Positions 18,251-30,130 are shown, numbered from the stretch's first letter. The stretch is 64,000 nucleotides of DNA from Alloalcanivorax dieselolei B5 (GCF_000300005.1 NC_018691.1:2666001-2730000), one strand, 5' to 3'. Translations and numbers: made by a program. Notes: generated from the letters alone by a model not told the origin.

Positions 18251-19030
18251 ATGAGTGTAGAACTGACCCTGCAAGCGCCGGTGGCCCACATCACCCTGAA
18301 CCGGCCGGAAAAAAGCAACGCTTTCGACAACACCGTCATCGAGTCCCTGATCGACGCTTTCGACCGGGCCGGTGCCGACGACCAGACTCGTGTCATTGTG
18401 CTCGATGCCGCCGGCAAACACTTCTCCGCCGGTGCCGATCTCAATTGGATGCGAGCCATGGGCCAACTGGACCATGAAGAGAATCAGCGCGATGCGTTAA
18501 GGCTGGCGGCGCTGATGGCGCGCATCGATCAGGCCGGCAAGCCGGTCATCGCCCGGGTCCAGGGCGCGGCCTTCGGGGGTGCGCTGGGATTGATTTGCGC
18601 CGCCGATATGGCGGTGGCGGCGGACAACGCGCGCTTCTGTCTGAGCGAGGTCAAGCTCGGCATTCTACCCGCGGTGATCGCCCCCTATGTGGTCCGTGCG
18701 CTGGGCCCCCGCCAGGCACGCCGCTATTTCATGACCGCCGAAGTGATCGCCGCGCCGCGCGCCAGGGAACTGGGCATCGTCCATGAAGTGGTGGCCGAGG
18801 ATCAGCTCGACGCCACCGTGGAGGCATTGGTTGACGCTCTGTTGAAAGGCGCTCCGGAAGCTCAGTTGGAGGCCCGTGATCTGGTACGGCGCAGCGACGA
18901 GCAGCCACTGGACGAGAACTTGATCGGTTATACCGCCGAACTGATCGCCCGCCTGCGCACCGGAGACGAAGGCCAGGAGGGGCTCGCCGCCTTCCTTGAA
19001 AAACGCGCGCCGGCCTGGAGCGCCTCCTGA
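18251..19030 (+). CDS. liuC: Methylglutaconyl-CoA hydratase
   Basis: 259 aa crotonase-fold enzyme hydrating 3-methylglutaconyl-CoA to HMG-CoA. HFSAGADLNWMRAMG is the first oxyanion-hole segment, ARVQGAAFGGALGLICAADMAVA the second, and FCLSEVKLGILPAVIAPYVVRALG carries the catalytic Glu region. The context between liuB and liuD fixes the role within this broad family. An 81-bp gap without clear signals separates it from liuD. Confidence 0.93.
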   Translation: MSVELTLQAPVAHITLNRPEKSNAFDNTVIESLIDAFDRAGADDQTRVIVLDAAGKHFSAGADLNWMRAMGQLDHEENQRDALRLAALMARIDQAGKPVIARVQGAAFGGALGLICAADMAVAADNARFCLSEVKLGILPAVIAPYVVRALGPRQARRYFMTAEVIAAPRARELGIVHEVVAEDQLDATVEALVDALLKGAPEAQLEARDLVRRSDEQPLDENLIGYTAELIARLRTGDEGQEGLAAFLEKRAPAWSAS

Positions 19031-19111
19031 TTGGTTGGTGACCACGGAACCCCGGAGACGGTCGAATCCCGGGAGTGTCATAAAGAGATCGATAAAAGGG
19101 CTGATATAAGA

Positions 19112-21069
19112 ATGACCAACATCACCACACTGCTGATCGCCAACCGCGGAGAGATCGCCCGCCGCATCATCCGAACCTGTCGCGAACAAGGTATTCGTAC
19201 CGTGGCGGTCTATTCCGAAGCCGACGCCGAGCTGCCCCATGTCCGTGAGGCGGATCAGTCCGTTTGTCTCGGGCCGGCGCCGGCCCGGGACAGCTATCTG
19301 GATATCGGCAAGGTGATCGACGCCGCCCGCGCCACCGGCGCCCAGGCGGTGCACCCCGGCTACGGCTTTTTGTCGGAGAACACCGGGTTCGCCGCCGCCT
19401 GCGACGAGGCCGGCCTGATCTTCATCGGCCCCGGCGCCAACGCCATCCGGGTGATGGGTGACAAGGCCGCCGCCCGGCAGTTAATGAATGAAAACAAGGT
19501 GCCGGTGCTGCCCGGATTCGATCAGGAAGGCGCCGACGATGCCACCCTGGCGAGCGCAGCGGAACGGGTTGGTTTTCCGCTGCTGATCAAAGCGGTGGCC
19601 GGCGGCGGCGGCAAAGGCATGCGCGTGGTGGAAAGCGCGGACCGCTTCGACGAAGCGCTGGCCTCCGCTCGCCGCGAGGCCAAGGGTGCCTTCGGTGACG
19701 ACCGGGTGCTGCTGGAACGCTACCTGCCCACCGCCCGCCACGTGGAAGTGCAGGTGTTCGCCGACCAGCACGGCAACGCCGTGCATCTGTTCGAGCGGGA
19801 CTGCTCCGTGCAGCGCCGTCATCAGAAAATCATCGAGGAAGCCCCCGCCCCGGGGCTGGACGAGGCGCTGCGTGAACGGCTCGGCGAAGCGGCGGTGCAG
19901 GCCGCTCGCGCCATCGACTATGTCGGCGCCGGTACCGTGGAATTTCTGCTGGCGCCGGACGGTGAATTCTTCTTCATGGAGATGAATACCCGCCTGCAAG
20001 TGGAGCACCCGGTCACGGAGATGATCACCGGCGAGGATCTGGTGGCCTGGCAGATCGCCGTGGCCGAAGGGCGCGCACTGCCGAAACGCCAGGACCAGAT
20101 CCAGCGGCACGGTGCCGCCATGGAAGTGCGTCTCTACGCGGAAAACCCCTATCAGCATTTCCTGCCATCTTCCGGCACTCTGCAACCTCTGGTGTGGCCG
20201 GAAGGCGTGCGAGTGGACGCCGGCTTCGAGGCCGGCGACACGGTCAGCGATCACTATGATCCGATGATCGCCAAGTTGATCTGCCACGGCGCCGACCGGG
20301 AACAGGCGCGCCGCCGCCTGGTGCTCGGCCTGGAAAACCTGATGCTCGGTGGCATTCACCATAACAGTGCCTTTTTGCACCGGGTACTGAGCAGCGAGCC
20401 GTTCAGCCAGGCGGAGCTGGACACCCGCCTGCTGGAGAAACATCCGGATTTACTGGAACCGGTGAGCGTGCCGGTACCGGCTCTGGCGGTGGCCGCCGCG
20501 GCGCTGGTGGTACAACGGCCGGCAACCGGCAGCGATCCCTGGCAGGCCTTGAACGGCTGGCGGCCGTTAGGCCGGCGCCAGACGCTGGTGCCGCTCAAAG
20601 TGCTGGACGAGAACCTGATCGTGATCCTGGAGGACAATCAGGCCAGCGTGAATGGCGTCCCTCTGCCCTTCCAGTTCCATAGCGATGGCGGGCGCTTCCA
20701 TCTCGGCATTGATGGCGGCACACTCGTTGACAACATGACCCTTTCCGGACGCTTTGTCGATCAGGGGGAGCGGTTGTGGTTGTTCGTGGCCGGTCAGGAC
20801 TATGCGGTCGACCTGCATCCGGCGCGGGAGAGCGAGCATGATGCCGGACACGGCGATTTCACCGCCCCCATGAGCGGCACCATCGTCGCCCTGCATGTGA
20901 ACCCCGGTGACCGCGTTGCCGCCGGCGACGCCGTGATTACACTGGAAGCCATGAAGATGGAACACACCCTGCGCGCCGGCGACAACGGCACCGTTCATGG
21001 TTTCAACGTGGGCGCCGGTGACAGCGTCAGCGAGGGCACCCTGCTGGTGGAGTTTGAAGTGGAGCAAGA

Positions 21070-21073
<4 letters not shown>
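19112..21073 (+). CDS. liuD: Methylcrotonyl-CoA carboxylase, biotin carboxylase/biotin carrier (alpha) subunit
   Basis: 653 aa. The biotin carboxylase domain (about 1-450) starts MTNITTLLIANRGEIARRIIRT, with AVAGGGGKGMRVV for ATP binding, RDCSVQRRHQKIIEEAPAP and MEMNTRLQVEHPVTEMITGEDLV. A middle beta-barrel linker leads to the biotinyl domain, whose lysine lies in LEAMKMEHTL (about residue 615). It carboxylates biotin and hands it to LiuB. The ATG at 19112 is used because family homology begins there; the ribosome site is weak. Its stop overlaps the next start by four bases. Confidence 0.95.
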
Positions 21074-23037
<1,964 letters not shown>

Positions 23038-23041
23038 GCCG

Positions 23042-24268
23042 TTGCCGACCGCCACGCCGCCCGCATTGCTGTTTTTATATAGGCAATGCGGGCGGCGCGG
23101 ACTGGCCTGCCTGTTGTTATTTGTTTTCTCCCTTCCCGCCCACGCCGCCCTGCTTACTCTCCCCATCGATGAACACAGCCCGCTGATTGGAGCGGCCCGG
23201 GATCAGTTGATGCTGGTCCACTACCGGGACGGCGCTTTTCATGAAGTGCGGCACCAGTGGCTGCCCTGGACCCTCGGCCATCAGCCCTATTTCCAGGAAG
23301 ATCGCGACGCCCGTCGGGATGCTCCGGTAGACAGGGTCGCCGCCGGAGACCGTTTGCTGCTGCGCTCCGGGGACGCCGGAGAAGTTCATCCCATGCCCTT
23401 GCCGGCGGAGGTTCTTGCCACGCTGCCCATTGCCGACGGCGACGGCGACGGCGACGGCGTTTTCTATGTTCTGCGAGCCCGGCCCCGCGCCACTTTCGCT
23501 CCGGCAGCCACGCTCGAGCGCGACCCCTTGGCGATCAGCGGCGATCGCTTCCGGCTCGCCTTTGTTGACGATAATCTGTTCCGTTGGGGGGATTTCACTT
23601 ACCAGGGCTGGGACGGTGAAGGCACCTTGCTGGATGGCCTGAAGTTAAGACTCAGCGCCGGCCTGTTGTTACGTAACGCGCGGGTCACTCTGGACAACGA
23701 CAACCTCGACCCGGTGATCCGGCAGGTCATCGCCGGCCCGCTGGCGACGTTGGTGTACGCCACTACCCGGGTACGGGTGGCGGGACTGCGCGTGCTCACC
23801 GTGCATAACTATTTCATCGTCGGCGCCGACAGCGTGGTGGTGCACAGCCGCTTTACCCTGCCGGCGGTGGCCGCCGCCGTGTTGCGCGAACCCAGCGCCC
23901 GCATCACCGTGGACGGCTATCGGTTGCAAGGGGCGCGCCTGCGCACCAGTTGGACCGGCGCACGGGAAGCGGTGGTGGACGGCGTGCTCAGTGACACGGA
24001 GAAGGCCATGCGTGGCAGCACGGTGCCACGGGACAACACTGTCTGGTTCGATACCGGCAAAGGGTTTGCGCTACGTGCCCGCCTGCGTTTCATGGAAGGT
24101 TTCGACACACCGGTGCGGTTTATTTACCAAGACGATCCGCAACGGCCCGATCCACCGGAACGGTTTCCCGGCCAGGAGCCGGAAGTGGGCTTTTTACTGA
24201 AGGATCTGCCATTCGGGCAGGAGTATTACGTCATCGCCGAACTGTGGTTCTCTTCCGCCTTGCCGTGA
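23042..24268 (+). CDS. Secreted protein of unknown function
   Basis: Up to 408 aa after the liu operon. No family recognised. A signal peptide is clear (RQCGRRGLACLLLFVFSLPAHA, cleavage after AHA). The mature part is soluble and rich in aromatic and Arg residues, with PWTLGHQPYFQED, ADGDGDGDGVFYVLRARPR and a C-terminal QEYYVIAELWFSSALP. The start is uncertain: no in-frame ATG lies between the aacS stop and the signal peptide, so TTG at 23042 (weak GGA upstream) or TTG at 23066 must be used. The second lies inside a perfect hairpin (23056-23096). Could be a periplasmic or surface protein; function not inferred. Confidence 0.7.
   Translation: MPTATPPALLFLYRQCGRRGLACLLLFVFSLPAHAALLTLPIDEHSPLIGAARDQLMLVHYRDGAFHEVRHQWLPWTLGHQPYFQEDRDARRDAPVDRVAAGDRLLLRSGDAGEVHPMPLPAEVLATLPIADGDGDGDGVFYVLRARPRATFAPAATLERDPLAISGDRFRLAFVDDNLFRWGDFTYQGWDGEGTLLDGLKLRLSAGLLLRNARVTLDNDNLDPVIRQVIAGPLATLVYATTRVRVAGLRVLTVHNYFIVGADSVVVHSRFTLPAVAAAVLREPSARITVDGYRLQGARLRTSWTGAREAVVDGVLSDTEKAMRGSTVPRDNTVWFDTGKGFALRARLRFMEGFDTPVRFIYQDDPQRPDPPERFPGQEPEVGFLLKDLPFGQEYYVIAELWFSSALP
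23056..23096 (+). other. Perfect 14-bp hairpin spanning the start region of the secreted protein
   Basis: GCCGCCCGCATTGC (23056-23069) pairs exactly with GCAATGCGGGCGGC (23083-23096) around a 13-nt T/A-rich loop. It lies 19 bp after the aacS stop and contains a candidate TTG start (23066) in its left arm. It may end the liu operon transcript or gate translation of the downstream gene. No T-run follows the stem, so a simple intrinsic terminator is less likely. Confidence 0.6.
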
Positions 24269-24280
24269 TCTGACCAGCCC

Positions 24281-24307
24281 ATTCGCTGCTAAAGCAGCTT
24301 CCCACAG
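24281..24307 (+). repeat. Solitary REP-like unit
   Basis: The sequence starting ATTCGCTGCTAAAGCAGC and ending TTCCCACAG aligns over 27 nt with the left arm of the REP pair at 55772, with 5 or so differences centred in the middle. It sits in the spacer after the secreted-protein gene. Contains a small GCTGC/GCAGC stem. Confidence 0.5.
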
Positions 24308-24353
24308 CGGCTTCGTAGCCAAGTGATTCGAAGCGAACGATTTCAGAGCTCGT

Positions 24354-24369
24354 GGAGAGCCGGCTCTCC
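24354..24369. repeat. Perfect 16-bp palindrome in the intergenic spacer
   Basis: GGAGAGCCGGCTCTCC is fully self-complementary and followed by TCCCC. It lies between two convergent genes together with AGAGGCTCCCT, the end motif of the repeat at 236-355, and may be the eroded remainder of a related element or a weak terminator for the thioesterase on the other strand. Confidence 0.4.
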
Positions 24370-24411
24370 TCCCCTGACAAGAGGCTCCCTGATTCCCCTC
24401 AGCCCAGCCTC

Positions 24412-24843
<432 letters not shown>

Positions 24844-24957
24844 GGTTTCTCCTGTGTGGATTTGCGGCGCGACAGCCGCGAATGGCAATGATAGCCTAAC
24901 AGCCCGTTCAAGATCTTTACGTCACCGCGTTGTCGCGATCATCGCACAGGGAAAGCC

Positions 24958-25479
24958 ATGGAAAGCGCCGCTTCCTCCACCGTTCGTTCCGGCCTCCGCC
25001 TCATCGTGCCGCTGATGCTGAGCGCTCTGCTCGGCGCCTGTGTCACCGTTGCCCCCCATACTCCGAAATTGAACCCCGCACCCGCCAAGACCTGGTTTTA
25101 TTTATTGGATATCGAACCGGCGCTGCCGGCCAGCGAGGTGCGGGTGGAAGCCTTGTACGTGCCCAGCAAACCAGAGTGTCCCCTGCGCCAGGTAGGCACC
25201 GACGTGCCGTTGGAACCGCAGGGGTTGAATTACCGCATGACGGTTTACCTGGACCGGTTCGACGACCCGCTCTGCGGCTGGCGCTTCAACCAGTTATGGC
25301 TGGGCCTGAACAAGGAAAGCGGTTACGCCACCCGCTTCAGCGTGGTACCCGGCGGCGGCGACCAGACCCGCTGGTGCCGCCTCAACCCTGAACATGGCGT
25401 GTGCATGCTCAGGGAGCAGGACATTCTCGACTACAAGGTGCCCGGCACCGTGCACCGTGTCAGGCTGATGCAGCAATAG
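24958..25479 (+). CDS. Hypothetical lipoprotein
   Basis: 173 aa. The N-terminus has a positively charged and hydrophobic stretch ending in a lipobox, MLSALLGACVTV (Cys about residue 28), so it should be lipid-anchored. The mature domain has four further cysteines (KPECPLRQ, DDPLCGWRF, RWCRLN, GVCML) that could form two disulfides, and a central beta-rich segment (LNYRMTVYLDRFDD). No family recognised. AGGG precedes the ATG. Its last 20 bp overlap the convergent GMC gene. Confidence 0.72.
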   Translation: MESAASSTVRSGLRLIVPLMLSALLGACVTVAPHTPKLNPAPAKTWFYLLDIEPALPASEVRVEALYVPSKPECPLRQVGTDVPLEPQGLNYRMTVYLDRFDDPLCGWRFNQLWLGLNKESGYATRFSVVPGGGDQTRWCRLNPEHGVCMLREQDILDYKVPGTVHRVRLMQQ

Positions 25480-27007
25480 CCTCGGCGATGCGGGTCGCCA
25501 GAGCGTAAACCGTGATCTGCGGATTGACGATGATCGAGGTCGGCAACAGGCTGGCATCGGCGATGTAGAGTCCGGGCACTTCATGGGTTTCTCCACTTTC
25601 CGCCACCACGCTGGTGGCCGGATCCGCGCCCATGCGGCAACTGCCCTGGGGATGATAGCTGACCATGCGCAGGTGGTGCGGCTGGTTCTCCAGGCCCTCC
25701 ACCATCGGATCGATGTCCGCTTCCCGGCGTATTACCAGCGGTTCGCTGGTGGGTACATGGACCTGCTCCGCCCCGGCGGCCAGATGCAGGCGCGCCGCTG
25801 CTTTCAGCGCGTTTTTCATGGACGGGAAATCAATATCGTCCAGTTGATAATCGATCACCTTGTTGTCCCCGTCCCAGCGCACCCGGCCCACATTATGATC
25901 GTGAATCAGGGTCACCAGCCCGGCCAGATAACGGGTCTCCTCCATGAAATCCATGAACGGCGCGCCGGTGCCCGGCTCCGCCGTCATCGACAGTTCCACG
26001 ATCCCGGCGCCGCCGTCCTCCAGCACGAAACCGCCGTCCTCCGGGGCCATGAATTCATCCACGTAGACCCCCAGCATGGCACCGCGCCAGGCGTGCACCG
26101 GTTGCGGGTAACGGGCGCTGACGTACAGCGACGGGTGGCAGGCGAAGTGGCGCCCGACCTGATCGGAGCCATTGGCCAATCCGCTGCGCAGCAACAATAG
26201 CGGCGTCTGTACCGCACCGGCGGCCAGCACCACCCTTGGCGCCGTCACCGTCACCGAAGCCACCGGTTCACCATCGCTGCCGGTGACCTGGGCACGGACG
26301 CCGGTGGCGCGACCATTATCGGTGAGGATGCCGGTGACCCGGGTGTCGGCGAAAATGCGCGTGCCGTGGGCCACCGCCCAGGGCAGATAGCTGACCAGCA
26401 TGGATTGCTTGCGCTCGGTCTTGCAGCCGGACAGGCAGTGCCCGGTGAGCGCGCAATCGCGGATATTGCGCTGGAACGGCTTCACCGACCAGCCCAGCTT
26501 ATTGGCACCCGCCCGGATCAGGCGAGCATGGGCGGCAATCTCATGTTCACCGTTTTCATGCACGCCCAGGTGTTTTTCCACCCGCTCGAAATAGGGCCTC
26601 ATGCTGTCGCGGGTGAGACCGGTGAGCCCAAAATCCCGCTGCCAGTCCCGCAGGATGAAGTCCGGGGTACGAAAACAGACGCCCGCATTGACCACGGTGG
26701 AGCCACCGACACAAGCCCCCTGCAGGATCAGCAGATCGCCACTGCGATTGGTCTGGCTTCCGTGGTCCTGATAAAGCTGCTCCATGGCCTCCGGGAAGCG
26801 TTCGCTGAAATCCCGCGACGGCACATAGGGCCCCGCTTCCAGCACCAGCACCCGTTTGCCGCGCCGTGCCAGTTCATAGGCCACCACGGCACCGCCGGCG
26901 CCGGAGCCGACCACCACCACATCCGCCTGCAAATCCATTCGCGGCTCACGGATGTCCTTCGCCTGGGTTACCGCCAGACCGGAGTCCCGCCAAAGTGCCG
27001 TTGTCAT
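25460..27007 (-). CDS. GMC-family oxidoreductase (membrane/periplasm-linked dehydrogenase type)
   Basis: 515 aa. FAD motif VVVVGSGAGGAVVAYELARRGKRVLVLEAG begins at about residue 30. ILQGACVGGSTVVNAGVCFRTP is the flavin loop; HPQGSCRMG and IVNPQITVYALATRIAEAI form the catalytic His/Asn end. Its ATG overlaps the stop of the preceding small Tat-type protein (ATGA), and such gluconate-2-dehydrogenase-subunit-3-like partners accompany membrane dehydrogenases. Together they look like a two-subunit dehydrogenase lacking only a cytochrome in this locus. Substrate unknown (sugar, alcohol or sterol). Confidence 0.88.
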   Translation of the reverse strand: MTTALWRDSGLAVTQAKDIREPRMDLQADVVVVGSGAGGAVVAYELARRGKRVLVLEAGPYVPSRDFSERFPEAMEQLYQDHGSQTNRSGDLLILQGACVGGSTVVNAGVCFRTPDFILRDWQRDFGLTGLTRDSMRPYFERVEKHLGVHENGEHEIAAHARLIRAGANKLGWSVKPFQRNIRDCALTGHCLSGCKTERKQSMLVSYLPWAVAHGTRIFADTRVTGILTDNGRATGVRAQVTGSDGEPVASVTVTAPRVVLAAGAVQTPLLLLRSGLANGSDQVGRHFACHPSLYVSARYPQPVHAWRGAMLGVYVDEFMAPEDGGFVLEDGGAGIVELSMTAEPGTGAPFMDFMEETRYLAGLVTLIHDHNVGRVRWDGDNKVIDYQLDDIDFPSMKNALKAAARLHLAAGAEQVHVPTSEPLVIRREADIDPMVEGLENQPHHLRMVSYHPQGSCRMGADPATSVVAESGETHEVPGLYIADASLLPTSIIVNPQITVYALATRIAEAIAASA

Positions 27008-27639
27008 TCCGGCCCTCCCGTCGGTACATTCCCCTGCTCCTCCGGCATCGGCGCGTTGCCCAGATACGCCAATCCCCAGCGATCCGAAACCGGACCGTCG
27101 AATTGCAGAGCCGGCCAGGTACGTTCGTCGCGCCAATAAGCGCTGTACAGCAGTTGCTTGATCACCGTGGCCAGAGTTCGTTGCAACACCAGCCCCCGCC
27201 CCCAGCGATCGAAATAGTCCCACGCCGTTTCGTCGTCGAGATCGACGAAGCGGCAGCCATGACGGAACACCGCGGCGTTATCGAACAATCCCAACCCCTG
27301 CGACAGTTGCTGGCGCAGGGCCGGCGCCATCAGCGACAGCGTGCGCTGCACGTTGGCCACCACCGGCACGGTTTCGGTATCCGGCAGGTCCCGCCCTTCG
27401 GTGGGCAATAGCACCCGTCGGCAACGGTCCAGCAGCAGAAACTCCTGGGCACTCAGTTCGCCTGCCCAATCCGGGATCCGCTGCTGGTCCAGGGGGGAGC
27501 GGCGCAGCCAGAGAAAACCGCCCGCGGCGGCGGCGGTCATCCCGGCACTGGCGACCAGCGTCCATTTGAGAAAACGGCGGCGCGCCAAGCCCTGTTGCAG
27601 CCACTCCGGCCCCGACGGCGCGCTGTATTGTTGTGTCAT
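27004..27639 (-). CDS. Tat-exported small subunit (gluconate 2-dehydrogenase subunit 3-like)
   Basis: 211 aa. The N-terminus LARRRFLKWTLVASAGMTAAAAGGFLWL is a twin-arginine type signal (RRRFLKW) with a hydrophobic anchor. The body (LSAQEFLLLDRCRRVLLPTEG then SLMAPALRQQLSQGLGLFDNAAVF and WDYFDRWGRGLVLQRTLATVIKQLLYSAYW) fits the Gluconate_2-dh3 pattern. The start at 27639 has only a weak GAGAG site; the upstream extension to 27921 is unsupported. Translationally coupled to the GMC gene, and probably carries it across the membrane as a folded complex. Confidence 0.75.
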   Translation of the reverse strand: MTQQYSAPSGPEWLQQGLARRRFLKWTLVASAGMTAAAAGGFLWLRRSPLDQQRIPDWAGELSAQEFLLLDRCRRVLLPTEGRDLPDTETVPVVANVQRTLSLMAPALRQQLSQGLGLFDNAAVFRHGCRFVDLDDETAWDYFDRWGRGLVLQRTLATVIKQLLYSAYWRDERTWPALQFDGPVSDRWGLAYLGNAPMPEEQGNVPTGGPE

Positions 27640-27744
27640 CGTCGCTCTCACGGAAGGAATCAAGCCCTCAACATAGTCAGCCCCGCAGCCGGAGACAACA
27701 TGTATACCATCCAGCAGAAAGATTGACCCGATCGGCACACCAAG

Positions 27745-27766
27745 ATACTGTACATAAGAACAGTAT
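27745..27766 (+). promoter_or_regulatory. LexA (SOS) box upstream of imuA
   Basis: ATACTGT-N8-ACAGTAT, with core CTGTACATAAGAACAG matching the gammaproteobacterial LexA consensus CTGT-N8-ACAG. It ends 15 nt before the imuA ATG, where bound LexA would block the promoter or early transcript. Supports DNA-damage induction of the mutasome. Confidence 0.85.
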
Positions 27767-27781
27767 TCCGGATAGCCCCTC

Positions 27782-28528
27782 ATGAATGCGGACGCCCTGC
27801 AACAACTACTTCGTCGCCAGGACACCTGGCAAGGCCCCGGCCGGAAAGCCGCCCGCGAAGAACGTCGGCATACCGGTTTCCCGGCCCTGGACCGCCTGCT
27901 CTGGCAAGGTGGCTGGCCCAATCAGGGGCTGGTGGAACTGCTCTGTCCGCTGCCTTGTCCGTCATTGCTGCACTTGCTGTTGCCCCTGTTACGTCGCCGT
28001 GAGGACGGCGCCCGCATCATCGCCAATCCCCCGGCCCGGCCTTCCGCCGCCGCTCTGAAGCGGGCCGGGCTGCCACTGGAGCAAATCCTGGTGCTGCAGG
28101 CCCGGGAACGCGCCACGCTGTTGCGTGCCTGCCTGGAAGCCGCCGCCAGCGACACTCTGGACAGCCTGGTGTTGTGGGCACCGGGCGGCGCTCTGCCCAC
28201 CGGGACCCTGCGCCGTCTGCACATGGCCGCGCAGCAGGGCCGTTGTCTGTTTCTGCTGGTGCGCCCACTGCGGGCCTCGAAACAACCCAGCCCGGCGCCT
28301 CTGCGTCTGCTGCTGGACGCCGGTCAACCCGGCGAGCTGACCGTCACCATTGGCAAGCAGCCCGGTGGCCGCCACGGTCAGCAGTGCCAGTTGGTGGTGC
28401 TGCCCGAGCATCTGCGCCACCCCCCGCCGCCCTGCGCCACCATGGCGGCCCGGACCCGCCGCCCGGAGACCGCCACGGCGCCCTCTCTGCTGGCACTGCC
28501 GGCGCCAACATCGGAGGTCCGTCCATGA
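27782..28528 (+). CDS. imuA: ImuA, RecA-like component of the SOS mutasome
   Basis: 248 aa. The N-terminal half keeps the RecA/SulA-like layout HTGFPALDRLLWQGGWPNQGLVELLCPLPCPSLLHLLLPLL, but without a full Walker A. LERAG-type segment KRAGLPLEQILVLQARERATLLRACLEAAASDTLDSLVLWAPGG is typical of ImuA. The C-terminus is a Pro/Thr-rich tail. ImuA works with ImuB and DnaE2 in error-prone translesion synthesis. Preceded by a LexA box; its stop overlaps the imuB start by four bases. Confidence 0.88.
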   Translation: MNADALQQLLRRQDTWQGPGRKAAREERRHTGFPALDRLLWQGGWPNQGLVELLCPLPCPSLLHLLLPLLRRREDGARIIANPPARPSAAALKRAGLPLEQILVLQARERATLLRACLEAAASDTLDSLVLWAPGGALPTGTLRRLHMAAQQGRCLFLLVRPLRASKQPSPAPLRLLLDAGQPGELTVTIGKQPGGRHGQQCQLVVLPEHLRHPPPPCATMAARTRRPETATAPSLLALPAPTSEVRP

Positions 28529-29949
28529 ATCCCCCTTTGTGGCTGGCCCTGCATTTTCCTTTGCTGGCTCTGGAAGCCGTGAATGGCCCGAGCCCCGAGC
28601 CCCGTGTGCTGGTGCAACAGCAACGGATCATCCTGGCCAATGCCGCCGCCCGCGGCACCGGAGTGAGCGCCGGATTACGCCTGGGCACGGCCCGTGCTTT
28701 ATGCGACGACCTCCAGGTGCAACAAGCCGACCCCCAGCAGGAGGAACGGGCTTTGCTACGGGAGGCTCGTCACTTACTGGCCATGACACCACAAGTCTGC
28801 CTGGCGCCACCTCATACCCTGCTGCTGGAAGTCGGCGGCTGCCTGAGCCTGTTCGGCGGCTTCAGCGAGTTGCTGTCACGAGTGGATCAATACCGCCTGC
28901 ACTGCCCGCTAACCAGCCATCTGGGCCTTGGCCCCACACCACTGGCGGCCTGGCATCTCACCGAGCTGCCTAGCCTTGAACACCTGCCCGAGCGCAGCCG
29001 TTTTCAGGCCTGGCTGGCGACTCTGCCAATCGACACCCTGGCCCTGGAAGACGCCGTGAAAGAGCGTCTGCGGGCCCCGGGCTTTCACACCCTCGGCGAT
29101 CTGTTCGCACTGCCGCGGGCCGCGCTCGGCAAACGATTCGGCGTTTCCTTTCTGGACTGGCTGCAACGCCTGCTCGGAGAGAAAGCGGACGTGCGCCGGG
29201 CGATTCCCGCTCCCGCACCGTTCCGGGAACAACAGCAATTCGATGATCCGATAAATGATCAGGCCCTGCTCAAAATCCCCATGGCGGCGCTGCTTGAGCA
29301 GATGGAGCAACACCTGAGGCGCTATCAGGAGCAGGTGCTGGCGATACGCTGGCATTTGCGTCTGGACAATCGCGAACGGCACACCCTGCTGGTGCGCCGG
29401 GCCCAGCCGGCCCATGACGCCGCCGGCTGGCTCGATCTGAGCCTGCGTCGCCTGGAGAACCAGCCTTTGGACGGCGCGGTACTGGGACTGGGTTTGGATA
29501 CCAGCCGGCCACGACCATTGAACCCCGGCCTTGCCGCCCTGTTCCCGGAACCCGGCGCCCGCGCTCCGCTGACTGGCCTGCTGGAAAAGCTGGTGGACAC
29601 TCCCGGGCTGGCGCTTTATCGCCCGGCCCTGGCCGACGATCACTTGCCGGAATACAGCGAATGCCGTCAGCCCCCGTTTGGCGTGAAACCACGGGAGCCT
29701 GAACAGGATCAGGCGGATCAGGACCGCCCCCTGTGGTTATTGGAATCCCCGCTGAGACTGCACCAGGATAACGGTGTACCGATATGGCGGGGGCGGCCCC
29801 TGCGACTGTTTCCGCAACAGGAGCGTTTCAGCCAGCCCTGGCGGGGAACGATGCCCCGCCACTATCGGCTGGCGCATCATCCCCAGGGGGAATGCTGCTG
29901 GCTGTTCCAGGACGCCCGACAGCAGTGGTGGTTACATGGGTTTTTCTAG
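28525..29949 (+). CDS. imuB: ImuB, catalytically inactive Y-family polymerase
   Basis: 474 aa. The Y-family fold is visible (LWLALHFPLLALEAV, GVSAGLRLGTARALCDDLQV, HTLLLEVGGCLSLFGGFSELL, LGLGPTPLAAWHLTE), but the acidic residues that bind metal are replaced. LLLEVGGCL stands where active polymerases have V-D-x-T, and there is no S-I-D-E. This is the hallmark of ImuB, which bridges DnaE2 to the clamp. The C-terminal region (LWLLESPLRLHQDNGVPIWRGRPLRLF) is the family tail. GGAGG is 8 nt before the ATG; ATGA overlap with imuA. Confidence 0.92.
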   Translation: MNPPLWLALHFPLLALEAVNGPSPEPRVLVQQQRIILANAAARGTGVSAGLRLGTARALCDDLQVQQADPQQEERALLREARHLLAMTPQVCLAPPHTLLLEVGGCLSLFGGFSELLSRVDQYRLHCPLTSHLGLGPTPLAAWHLTELPSLEHLPERSRFQAWLATLPIDTLALEDAVKERLRAPGFHTLGDLFALPRAALGKRFGVSFLDWLQRLLGEKADVRRAIPAPAPFREQQQFDDPINDQALLKIPMAALLEQMEQHLRRYQEQVLAIRWHLRLDNRERHTLLVRRAQPAHDAAGWLDLSLRRLENQPLDGAVLGLGLDTSRPRPLNPGLAALFPEPGARAPLTGLLEKLVDTPGLALYRPALADDHLPEYSECRQPPFGVKPREPEQDQADQDRPLWLLESPLRLHQDNGVPIWRGRPLRLFPQQERFSQPWRGTMPRHYRLAHHPQGECCWLFQDARQQWWLHGFF

Positions 29950-30001
29950 GGCCTGGGGCCATACGGTTATCCCGGAGGTTATCACCCGGCCACCGCTCGA
30001 C

Positions 30002-30130
30002 CACGCTGGCACGCAACACGCTTACACGCCATGCTTACTAACTCTGTGGACAGCCGGGAAAGCCTTTTGCCAACGGAAAGAGGATGACCCTTTCGACCAC
30101 AGAGGCTTCCACGTGTTGCGTGCCAGCGTG
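30002..30130. repeat. Nested inverted repeat with perfect 19-bp ends
   Basis: CACGCTGGCACGCAACACG (30002-30020) is exactly complementary to 30112-30130. Between them CTCTGTGG (30042-30049) pairs with CCACAGAG (30097-30104), giving a two-tier structure about 129 bp long. A further partial copy of the end motif (CGTGCCAGCGT) follows at 30134. It lies between imuB and the inverted AhpD-like gene. It could be a non-autonomous mobile element, a bidirectional terminator or a structured RNA. Confidence 0.6.

Noticed and set aside
27640-27921. 94-residue N-terminal extension of the Tat-type subunit
   Set aside because: It crosses the LexA box and imuA start on the other strand and would bury the twin-arginine signal.
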